NCBI RefSeq assembly: GCF_030295935.1
Contig: NZ_AP027362.1
Location: 2,852,001 to 2,916,000, forward strand
Direction: 5' to 3'
DNA from: Thalassotalea piscium
GTDB lineage: Bacteria > Pseudomonadota > Gammaproteobacteria > Enterobacterales > Alteromonadaceae
Length of the DNA stretch: 64,000 bases
A program made the position numbers and the translations under genes. The stretch's first letter is position 1, and the number at the start of each line of letters is the position of its first letter. Under the pieces are notes generated by a model. The model ran no database searches. It had not been told where the DNA came from and saw only the letters and a program-made list of their open reading frames with translations. This document shows positions 57,583 to 64,000 of this stretch, piece by piece.

Positions 57583-58008
57583 AAAATGGTAAGTCCTATA
57601 ATTATTATTTTTATACTGCTAATTTACCTTAAATATTCCCTGGTGTTAATGCACAATTGCTAAAAAGTCCTACTTTATTTGTAGTAGCCCTTCTACAAAG
57701 CTTTACAAAAGAATAAAAACTTTACTTTACAACAAATTAGATAAAATATCACAAAAAAGAAACACAAGAGAAACAATAGTAATAATCAATTACAAAGTTA
57801 ACTGCTATTACACAAGCTAAAAGTGTTTACGCTATAAAACCATTAGTAAAGTATCCAATATCAACAATGATAAAAAGCATGAAGTTAAATATAAGCAAGT
57901 TATTTTCACACGATAACTTTTAAATTCCATTATTTCCTCTATTTTTCGGCTGACGATTTAGAGATAATCAATCAATTTCCATGCCAAAAATTAAGTTTTA
58001 GATTGAAT
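57583..58008. other. AT-rich intergenic region upstream of the response regulator
   Basis: 426 bp without a supportable gene. It must contain the promoter of the signalling operon and the 3' end of the ygjP-like transcript. Two small hairpins are visible: TTTGTAG/CTACAAA (57678-57699) and AAGTTAT/ATAACTT (57897-57919). A small RNA cannot be excluded, but I see no recognisable one. Confidence 0.35.
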
Positions 58009-58731
58009 TTAAAGAGTCCACTGTAGTTTATGCTGATGTTTTTTTAGCCACTGTTTTGCTAATAAATAATTTGGAGAGTATTGCGCAACTAAAGACCAAA
58101 ATTTAGGACTATGATTTAAATGTTTTAAATGACACAGTTCATGCACAATGACGTAATCAACAACCCATTTAGGGGCCATCATTAACAAATAATTAAATTG
58201 AACATTACCTAAACTATTACAACTCCCCCAACGGGCTTTATATTGGCGAATAGTAATGTTTTTGGGTATAAGTAACGTTTGTTTGGCTAAGTTTTCTGTT
58301 CGTGGAATTAGGTACTGTTGAGCTTGGCACTTTAACCAGCGCTCTAGTAATTTTTTTAGTCGTTGCCGCATTGGTGCATCAGTTATTAAAGCGGCGGTTG
58401 ACATCGACTCTGGCGGATATATTTTATTAACTTTAAGGCTAACTTGAAAGCAATCTCCATCAAAATATACATCGTGTTTAATCGCATTTGTCACATTAAG
58501 CGGATAAAGATTGCCGTCAAACCACATTTGGCCATTAACGCGTAGTTGGTTTTGGTGTTTTTGTGCTAAGATCTGTTGATTGATTTTTTCTTCAATCCAC
58601 GCTGATTTATTTTCCAGCAACTTTTCAATATACTGCTCCTTTATCTTTAATGGCGCACGCACAACAACCCTACCTGCAATAACTTGCAAGGAAATAGATG
58701 TTCTTCTACTTTTTACTAATTGATATTCCAC
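58009..58731 (-). CDS. YgjP-like M48-type metallopeptidase (DUF45)
   Basis: 240 residues of the YgjP/DUF45 family. The zinc-binding HELCH motif is at 197-201, followed by HLNHSPKFW; the conserved RWGSCNSLGNVQFNY block lies at 168-181. No signal peptide. Substrate unknown; related proteins are often near restriction systems, but here it is 20 bases downstream of yebG and may share its transcript and SOS control. Confidence 0.88.
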   Translation of the reverse strand: MEYQLVKSRRTSISLQVIAGRVVVRAPLKIKEQYIEKLLENKSAWIEEKINQQILAQKHQNQLRVNGQMWFDGNLYPLNVTNAIKHDVYFDGDCFQVSLKVNKIYPPESMSTAALITDAPMRQRLKKLLERWLKCQAQQYLIPRTENLAKQTLLIPKNITIRQYKARWGSCNSLGNVQFNYLLMMAPKWVVDYVIVHELCHLKHLNHSPKFWSLVAQYSPNYLLAKQWLKKHQHKLQWTL

Positions 58732-58751
58732 TTTGATAGAAAAGCTACAAA

Positions 58752-59069
58752 TTAAGCCGCGTCGCTTGCTTTTTTATTTGTGTCTAGATCCTCAACTTTT
58801 TTAGCTTTATTATCCGCTTTTACTTTGTTAATCGGCTTTGGTTTCTTTGCTTGTAGGGCAATCAACACCTCTTCTCTATTTTGTGCAAGATAAATACTTA
58901 ATTCTTCCTGTAATGCTTCAGAAAGTTCGACTGGCGCATGTTGAAACATTTCAGCAAGGTTGTCAGCCATGTCTAACATTTTGTCATATTCATCAGCGGC
59001 TTTCTTATCCATAAATGTTTCTACCTCTACACCTTTTCTCATGACGACATATCTAGTTTCTACTGCCAT
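58752..59069 (-). CDS. yebG: SOS-inducible YebG family protein
   Basis: 105 residues aligning with E. coli YebG: MAVETRYVVMRKG start, KKAADEYDKMLDMAD, then LSIYLAQNRE, ending in a Lys-rich tail. YebG is a small DNA-damage-induced protein of unknown biochemical role. A perfect CTGT-N8-ACAG LexA box lies 45 bases before the ATG. The ygjP-like gene follows 20 bases later on the same strand. Confidence 0.92.
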   Translation of the reverse strand: MAVETRYVVMRKGVEVETFMDKKAADEYDKMLDMADNLAEMFQHAPVELSEALQEELSIYLAQNREEVLIALQAKKPKPINKVKADNKAKKVEDLDTNKKASDAA

Positions 59070-59113
59070 TTTTTTCCCTTAATCTACTATCAGTACAATT
59101 AAACACTTTAACG

Positions 59114-59129
59114 CTGTATGCATACACAG
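59114..59129 (-). promoter_or_regulatory. LexA (SOS) box upstream of yebG
   Basis: CTGTATGCATACACAG fits the gammaproteobacterial LexA consensus CTGT-N8-ACAG exactly, 45 bp before the yebG start codon. It is the known kind of control for yebG in E. coli. Confidence 0.93.
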
Positions 59130-59256
59130 TAATATACGCTTATAACTAATGATTGCAAGTGAAAATAGATTATCTTTACATTGAATATTATTCAATTTTT
59201 TAATAAATACAGACATCCTCTGTTAAGTTGCGTACACTAATTACACTCAATTTAAT

Positions 59257-59391
59257 TCGCCGAGCTCAACGAGCTTCACCTAATAGATTTAGGTATGCTT
59301 TTTTAGCCGTGGTTTCTGCCTTATGCAGGTAAAGTAAACCGCCAGGGTCACAATGGAAACGTTTTGACCTCCCGACATTTGGAAAGGTGAG
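59257..59391 (+). ncRNA. Molybdenum cofactor (Moco) riboswitch before moaA
   Basis: The 5' leader of moaA carries the hallmarks of the Moco RNA motif: CGCCGAGCTC at the 5' side, an internal hairpin with CCGCCAGGGTCACAATGG, and the conserved 3' block CCTCCCGACATTTGGAAAG then GTGA directly before the ATG. TCACC (59276-59280) can pair with GGTGA (59386-59390), closing the element and hiding the ribosome-binding site. Expected effect: repression of moaA translation when Moco is abundant. Boundaries are approximate. Confidence 0.88.
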
Positions 59392-60363
59392 ATGTTAACA
59401 GATACTTATGGACGCAAGTTTAGTTATTTGCGACTTTCAATTACCGATGTATGCAACTTTAGTTGTAACTATTGTTTACCTGATGGCTACCAGTGCAATT
59501 CTGATAGAGACTTTCTTACAACCACTGAAATTTCTCGTATTATTACAACATTTGCAGAGCTGGGTACCAAAAAAATCAGAATTACAGGTGGCGAGCCATC
59601 ATTACGAAAAGACCTTCCTGAGATCATAGCAATTGCTAATCAAACCCCAGGTATTGAAACAGTCGCACTTACCAGTAATGGCTATAAACTATTCGACCAC
59701 ATTAATACATGGCTTGATGCCGGGTTAAGCTCACTCAATATTAGTATCGACAGTTTAGATCCTCGGCTATTTAATAGCATTACTGGGCATAACAAATTGC
59801 CTTATATTCTAAAAGGTATCGACAAAGCTTTCACATTGGGCTGCAATAATATCAAAGTAAATAGTGTATTAATGAAATCGTTTAATCATCAGCACATGAG
59901 CTACTTTTTCGATTGGCTTAAAGAAACCCCAGTTACAGTAAGGTTTATCGAATTAATGCAAACTGGTGATAATGCGACCTTTTTTAATGAGCAACATGTT
60001 TCAGGTCAAAATATTAAAAACGACTTGTTAAAGCAGGGCTGGCAGCTGAAAAAAAGAGCTCAAACTGCAGGACCCGCAGAAGAGTTTTTTCATAATGACT
60101 ATGCTGGAAGTATCGGCTTAATAATGCCCTATAGTAAAGATTTTTGTAATACCTGTAATCGCCTTCGCATAAGTGCGCTGGGTAAATTGCATTTATGCTT
60201 ATTTGCCGAACAAGGAATGTCTCTGCGTGATCTGCTCCAACTGGAAGATAATACCGCGCTCAAACGTGAACTTATCAAATTACTTGCTGATAAAAAATCA
60301 ACGCATTTTTTGCACGACAAACTTGTCGGTGCTACTGAAAATTTAGCGATGCTAGGCGGATAA
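59392..60363 (+). CDS. moaA: GTP 3',8-cyclase (molybdenum cofactor step 1)
   Basis: Radical-SAM enzyme that begins molybdopterin synthesis by cyclising GTP. The 323 residues have N-terminal CNFSCNYC (Cys21, 25, 28), the C-terminal cluster CNTCNRLRISALGKLHLC, and the essential C-terminal Gly-Gly. The ATG at 59392 sits right after the riboswitch GGAAAGGTGA. mobA follows 13 bases later; other moa/moe genes are not in the window. Confidence 0.97.
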   Translation: MLTDTYGRKFSYLRLSITDVCNFSCNYCLPDGYQCNSDRDFLTTTEISRIITTFAELGTKKIRITGGEPSLRKDLPEIIAIANQTPGIETVALTSNGYKLFDHINTWLDAGLSSLNISIDSLDPRLFNSITGHNKLPYILKGIDKAFTLGCNNIKVNSVLMKSFNHQHMSYFFDWLKETPVTVRFIELMQTGDNATFFNEQHVSGQNIKNDLLKQGWQLKKRAQTAGPAEEFFHNDYAGSIGLIMPYSKDFCNTCNRLRISALGKLHLCLFAEQGMSLRDLLQLEDNTALKRELIKLLADKKSTHFLHDKLVGATENLAMLGG

Positions 60364-60376
60364 AAGGTTAAGCTAT

Positions 60377-60949
60377 ATGATACAAAGAACGTTAGGTGTT
60401 GTACTTGCAGGAGGTCTTTCATCACGAATGAAGCAAGATAAGGCATCCCTGCAAAGAAATCATCAAACAATGCTTGAGTTTAGTCGGTCAACACTAGAAA
60501 AATGTGATGTTGATGATATTGTGATCAGTGGTAGTAACTACCAAGTTAAAGACGCTTATATAAATTTAGGCCCTTTAGCTGGTATTTTTAGTGTTATTAA
60601 ACAATGCCCTGCGAGTGCCTTACTAATTATGCCGGTAGATTTACCATTAATAACCCCTGAAATTTTAATGCAGTTAAAGCTAGTAGGTGAGCTTAGTAAT
60701 AAAGCCTGCTCATATAAAGACCATCCTTTACCTTTATACCTGCCGGTTAATAGCTTTGTTGAACTTTTTATACAACAAGCGTTAAGTAAAAATTCACTGA
60801 TTGAAAAAGGGCCATCTATTCGGCAATTATTCAAAGCAATACCCCATCAGGAAATTAACCAACCCGATCAAAGCTGTTTGTTCAATACAAACACACCTGA
60901 GCAATGGCAACAAGCACAACGTTTTTTTAGTTTGACCAGTAAATATTAG
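60377..60949 (+). CDS. mobA: Molybdenum cofactor guanylyltransferase
   Basis: Adds GMP to Mo-molybdopterin to make the guanine dinucleotide cofactor of DMSO-reductase-family enzymes. The 190 residues show the nucleotidyltransferase motif LAGGLSSRMKQDKASL (10-25) and MPVDLPLI. It starts 13 bases after moaA and so is also under the riboswitch. A bidirectional hairpin follows. Confidence 0.93.
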   Translation: MIQRTLGVVLAGGLSSRMKQDKASLQRNHQTMLEFSRSTLEKCDVDDIVISGSNYQVKDAYINLGPLAGIFSVIKQCPASALLIMPVDLPLITPEILMQLKLVGELSNKACSYKDHPLPLYLPVNSFVELFIQQALSKNSLIEKGPSIRQLFKAIPHQEINQPDQSCLFNTNTPEQWQQAQRFFSLTSKY

Positions 60950-60954
60950 TTAAT

Positions 60955-60977
60955 AAAAAGCCCTCTTTAGAGGGCTT
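60955..60977. terminator. Bidirectional terminator between mobA and rmf
   Basis: AAGCCCTCT (60958-60966) and AGAGGGCTT (60969-60977) can pair with a short loop. On the minus strand a T run follows, making it the rmf terminator; on the plus strand it lies just after mobA. Confidence 0.75.
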
Positions 60978-60992
60978 AAGTCAGCAATATAT

Positions 60993-61166
60993 TTATTTGA
61001 ATAACCCTGAATGTCGATCAGAAACCGCTTCTCGCCAACCACCTAGCCATTCAGATCTAGCCGTAGTGTTTTGATAGGGGCAATTTTCTTTGTTTCTACC
61101 ACAAAGGCCTGCTTGGTAGCCATTTGAGTATGCTCTATCTAAACGATCTCGTTTTTGTCTTCTCAT
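60993..61166 (-). CDS. rmf: Ribosome modulation factor
   Basis: A 57-residue basic protein that dimerises 70S ribosomes into inactive 100S particles in stationary phase. It matches E. coli RMF closely: RRQKRDRLDRA start, GYQAG, GR.KE.CPYQ and RSEWLGGWREAVSDR. GGAG lies 8 bases before the ATG (61166), and the stop is TAA at 60993-60995. It is convergent with mobA and ends in a shared hairpin. Growth-phase control is expected from the family. Confidence 0.96.
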   Translation of the reverse strand: MRRQKRDRLDRAYSNGYQAGLCGRNKENCPYQNTTARSEWLGGWREAVSDRHSGLFK

Positions 61167-61438
61167 TTATAAATCTCCATAACTTACTAATAAGCATAGC
61201 TTTATTAAATAATTACACAATCGAACATTCACTAGTTCGATAATTCATTTAAGATCATAATGTAGTGCTTTGCAAGTAGTATAGTCCTGAGAAATGACCA
61301 AAATAACGAGAAGTTCATTATTGAATCTATGTGCAAAAACTGTCGAATTATAATTCATTGTAAAAACAGCTTGTTATTAAAAGTGGAACGAAAAACTAGA
61401 TCTATGAAAGACATTATTGATAATTAATTGGTCTATTA

Positions 61439-61657
61439 TTAATTTTTTAATAAAGGCTTAAGCATTTCTTCAAGGCCATTAAGTTTTATTTCATACATTA
61501 ATGCTAATTGCTGACCGAGCTTACCTTCTGGAAAACCTTTTCCATGAAACCATACTAAATAGGGTTCGGGTAAATGCAGTAACTTTCGACCAGCATATTT
61601 GCCAAATGGCATTACTTGATTAACCGTACTAATAAGTTCTTCTTGCTGTGGAAGCAT
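61439..61657 (-). CDS. DUF3820 family protein
   Basis: 72 residues matching DUF3820: the conserved MPFGKYAGRKLLHLPEPYLV (16-35) and WFHGKGFPEGKLGQQLALMYE. Members are small cytoplasmic proteins of unknown function, described in one case as quorum-sensing-regulated. It stands alone, 182 bases upstream of yajQ's 3' end, on the same strand. Confidence 0.85.
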   Translation of the reverse strand: MLPQQEELISTVNQVMPFGKYAGRKLLHLPEPYLVWFHGKGFPEGKLGQQLALMYEIKLNGLEEMLKPLLKN

Positions 61658-61839
61658 TATGTTACCTAAATTAAATACAAAGGGGTTAAAACTACGCCAA
61701 TAATGTTAGGTGCTTATAGTAGGACGTTTTGCTCTTTGAGGCCCAAGTTGGTTACCGCACAAAGCAACACGCCTTAGTCTTTATAAACAATAGCATATGT
61801 GCATTTCATAAGTTTTGAACGATAAGTTAAGTTATGGGC

Positions 61840-62322
61840 TTAATCTCTGAAGTTAGTAAACTGAAATGATTGTTCAAATTCACCATTTTTAACAAGTTGC
61901 ATTACAGCTTGTAAATCGTCACGTTTTTTACCAGTAACACGCAATTGCTCTCCCTGAATAGCAGCTTGAACTTTTAATTTGCTGTCTTTAATTAGCTTCA
62001 CTACCTTTTTAGCTACCGGTTGTTCAATCCCTTCTTTAAATGAGACATTAACACTGCAACTTCGCCCAGAAAATTCGTATTTACCAACGGTCATTGCTTT
62101 AGCATCAATACTGCGCTTAGTTAATTGCGAGCGTAATATATCGACTATTTGCTTAACCTGAAAGTCACCTTCAGACTTAATGACCACATTGGGGGTTTTC
62201 CACTCTAAGCTTGCTTCCACACCACGAAAATCGAATCGTGTCGCTAGCTCACGACTTGCATTATCAGTTGCATTGCGTACTTCTTCTAAATTTATTTCTG
62301 ACACTATATCCATTGAAGGCAT
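61840..62322 (-). CDS. yajQ: YajQ-family nucleotide-binding protein
   Basis: 160 residues with the whole YajQ fold: [20 protein letters not shown] at the start, [13 protein letters not shown], then [22 protein letters not shown]. Family members bind c-di-GMP in Xanthomonas and affect transcription; in E. coli it binds tRNA and GTP. Divergent from the VanZ-like gene across 143 bp. Confidence 0.93.
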   Translation of the reverse strand: MPSMDIVSEINLEEVRNATDNASRELATRFDFRGVEASLEWKTPNVVIKSEGDFQVKQIVDILRSQLTKRSIDAKAMTVGKYEFSGRSCSVNVSFKEGIEQPVAKKVVKLIKDSKLKVQAAIQGEQLRVTGKKRDDLQAVMQLVKNGEFEQSFQFTNFRD

Positions 62323-62465
62323 AACAAGACCCTAACCAGTTAAATAAACAAGATTCTAACAAAATATTCATCATTGCTGAACCAAATTATAGTTATTCTT
62401 CAAGACCATGGTGCTTTTTCGTTATCATGCTAAAATAACATTCTACTTTCCTAATACCTTTAACA

Positions 62466-62822
62466 ATGAACCGCCATTACCAGTTACTTATCGTTTTAAT
62501 CGCTCTTACTATCAGTTTAAGTACGTATTTTATTTCAGATGAAATACGTGCAGTTATTTTTAGAGGTACACAAATTGATTCTGTTGGGCATATAATCAGT
62601 TTTTTCCTGCTCACATGGTTATTGAATAGCATCGCCAAACTGCCACTGATAAATTGTGTAATAACCATTAGCTTATATGCGGCATTAACAGAGTTTGGGC
62701 AGTACTATTTGGGCTTTCGCAATGGTGAAGTTAGCGATTTTTTTGCAGACTTGGTCGGTATTGCATTATTTGCCACACTCAAGTGGGCAGTATTACTATA
62801 TCGTCAAAATAAACTGACATGA
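62466..62822 (+). CDS. VanZ-like membrane protein
   Basis: 118 residues with about four hydrophobic segments. It shows the VanZ-like landmarks DSVGHIISFFLL (37-48) and the C-terminal FRNGEVSDFFADLVGI (84-98), the motif around which the family is defined. Function unknown in proteobacteria. It overlaps panE by 4 bases (ATGA), so the two are coupled. Confidence 0.82.
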   Translation: MNRHYQLLIVLIALTISLSTYFISDEIRAVIFRGTQIDSVGHIISFFLLTWLLNSIAKLPLINCVITISLYAALTEFGQYYLGFRNGEVSDFFADLVGIALFATLKWAVLLYRQNKLT

Positions 62823-63730
62823 AAATTGTTATCATCGGCCAAGGCGCCATTGGATTACTGTGGTATCGATACTTATCGTTATCCAATAACAACAATGTTC
62901 AACTAATATGCTCTAAAAACATTACTCGCCCCCCCAAGAGATTCACTTTTACGAGTTTAGATAATAAGTCTGAGCAAATAGACCTTGTTACAGCGTCACA
63001 AGAGTCAATTAAAAGTGCTGATTTAATACTGCTCTGTGTTAAAGCATTTCAGGTTGTTGATGCAATTGATAGTGTAAAATGCACCATTAATCAAAGCGCC
63101 GTTATAGCACTATGCCATAACGGTATGGGGGTTGCTGAAAAATTACCACAGCGTATTATAAAAAAACACAATATACTTTCGATGCTGATCACTCATGGAG
63201 CAAAAGCTAACGCATCTTTTAATATCACTCATACAGGCAATGGTAAAACTGATATTGGAAGTGTTTATGGCAAGTTAAATAACCATACTAAGGAGCGGAT
63301 CCTCAAAACGCTCAATAATGCGCTTCCTAATGTTTACTGGCAGCATAGTGTAAAACAACAGCAATGGGAAAAGCTTGCAATTAATTGTGTTATCAACCCA
63401 ATTACTGCAATAAATAACATTAAAAATGGGCAAGTTAATAATATCGAATATAAACAGGAAATAAGTGAAACAATAGCTGAGTTAGTTACAATTGCTCAGA
63501 TGGAAGGTGTTAACCTAACGAGTGAATCGCTGATAACAACGGTAAAAAAAGTCGCTTCTCTTACAGCTGAAAACACCTCTTCTATGCTCAGTGATATTTT
63601 AGCTGCTCGTAAAACTGAGATCGACAATATCAATGGCTATATTCATCAACTTGGTATTCACCACAAAATCGCAACACCACAAAATACATTTTTTTGGCAA
63701 CAAGTTAACTCATTAGAAAAAAGGAAGTAG
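62819..63730 (+). CDS. panE: 2-dehydropantoate 2-reductase
   Basis: Reduces ketopantoate to pantoate with NADPH in coenzyme A synthesis. The 303 residues (303 in E. coli) carry the nucleotide-binding GQGAIG (7-12), LLCVKAFQV and the catalytic-lysine region WEKLAINCVINPITAI. It overlaps the VanZ-like gene by 4 bases and is convergent with thiI. panB and panC are not in the window. Confidence 0.93.
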   Translation: MKIVIIGQGAIGLLWYRYLSLSNNNNVQLICSKNITRPPKRFTFTSLDNKSEQIDLVTASQESIKSADLILLCVKAFQVVDAIDSVKCTINQSAVIALCHNGMGVAEKLPQRIIKKHNILSMLITHGAKANASFNITHTGNGKTDIGSVYGKLNNHTKERILKTLNNALPNVYWQHSVKQQQWEKLAINCVINPITAINNIKNGQVNNIEYKQEISETIAELVTIAQMEGVNLTSESLITTVKKVASLTAENTSSMLSDILAARKTEIDNINGYIHQLGIHHKIATPQNTFFWQQVNSLEKRK

Positions 63731-63765
63731 CCGTATAAAAATCTCAGTTCGTGTTAACAATTACT

Positions 63766-63801
63766 TAATCAACGCAACATTATTAAATACCGCGTTGATT
63801 A
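63766..63801. terminator. Hairpin between convergent panE and thiI
   Basis: TAATCAACGC (63766-63775) and GCGTTGATTA (63792-63801) form a perfect 10-bp stem with a 16-nt loop. No strong T run on either side; a likely but imperfect bidirectional terminator. Confidence 0.5.
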
Positions 63802-63818
63802 CATGAAAGCGGGCAAGG

Positions 63819-64000
63819 TTATTTTCGATATACTTTCACATTTGTAAAACCATTATCAATTAAATACAGTGCTTGTAACTTACTCATAACTCCTTTGTCG
63901 CAATAAAGTAAATATTGTTTACTGTTATCTAAATCACCAAACTGGGTTGATAATTTATAAAAGGGTATATGCTTAACTTCAATACCATCTATAATTAATG
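63819..64000 (-). CDS. thiI: tRNA 4-thiouridine synthase, C-terminal end only
   Basis: The minus strand is open from the window edge to TAA at 63819-63821 and encodes about 60 residues of the rhodanese domain at the C-terminus of Thi[32 protein letters not shown] with the persulfide cysteine, and NVKVYRK at the end, as in E. coli ThiI. The enzyme makes 4-thiouridine at tRNA position 8 and supplies sulfur for thiamine. The N-terminal part lies beyond the window. Confidence 0.93.
   Translation of the reverse strand, partial: LIIDGIEVKHIPFYKLSTQFGDLDNSKQYLLYCDKGVMSKLQALYLIDNGFTNVKVYRK

Noticed and set aside
61329-61427. Short plus-strand frame beginning MCKNCR in the rmf/DUF3820 gap
   Set aside because: No ribosome-binding site, no recognisable family; typical chance frame in AT-rich DNA.
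1-64000. tRNA, rRNA, CRISPR, prophage or intact transposase genes
   Set aside because: None recognised by reading; a covariance or tRNA search could still reveal a small RNA in the AT-rich gaps.

Overview
The window is chromosomal DNA from a marine gammaproteobacterium. The low G+C, AT-rich intergenic DNA and gene content point to Alteromonadales, most likely Colwelliaceae (Colwellia/Thalassotalea type); the genus is an inference from protein resemblance and neighbourhoods. It is almost all core genome: there is no rRNA, recognisable tRNA, CRISPR array, prophage or intact insertion sequence. The start cuts into lipA and the end cuts into thiI.

Layout. 1-3.2 kb: lipA end, a small outer-membrane barrel protein, an MFS transporter. 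3.2-18.4 kb: an enterobacterial-type neighbourhood (aroC-prmB / smrB, sixA, fadJ-fadI) split by an M16 protease, a 1522-residue beta-propeller/PAS/GGDEF/EAL sensor and three small genes, one with a tandem RKHVRVV repeat. 18.6-25.6 kb: a tightly overlapping moxR-DUF58-batABCD-type operon. 26-30.3 kb: ECF sigma factor with DUF3379 partner, putP, EAL-HDOD protein. 30.3-43 kb: one long minus-strand stretch with galE, a DHH phosphoesterase, sulfate activation (cysC, SLC13 permease, cysN, cysD), pgi, galU and a UDP-HexNAc epimerase/dehydrogenase pair. Together these supply nucleotide sugars and activated sulfate for a surface polysaccharide. 43.3-50.5 kb: peptide transporter, fau-rpiA-serA, a class V aminotransferase, a decayed GGDEF gene, ung. 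50.6-55.6 kb: thrL-thrA-thrB-thrC with leader peptide and attenuator. 55.7-57.6 kb: a coupled response regulator/CheC-like/diguanylate cyclase operon. 57.6-64 kb: ygjP-like protease, SOS-controlled yebG, Moco-riboswitch moaA-mobA, rmf, DUF3820, yajQ, VanZ-like protein, panE, thiI.

Regulation readable from sequence: a thr leader peptide plus terminator, a molybdenum-cofactor riboswitch before moaA, a perfect LexA box before yebG, a FadR-type palindrome before fadI, a perfect 13-bp inverted repeat before putP, and several rho-independent terminators. Genes shorter than 60 codons recovered by reading the gaps are rmf, thrL and a 34-residue gene after the repeat peptide.

The clearest element not explained by genes is a 212-bp intergenic repeat with imperfect inverted ends (ATACCAATCTCACTAA-type and ATACCAGTTTCATTAA-type). 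It occurs as two full copies, one copy lacking exactly 50 internal bp, and one 33-bp ends-only copy. One copy separates cysD from cysN and ends at the cysD stop codon. I see no convincing large undescribed system; the best novelty candidates are this repeat family, the small repeat peptide locus and the DHH protein in the sulfate-activation cluster.
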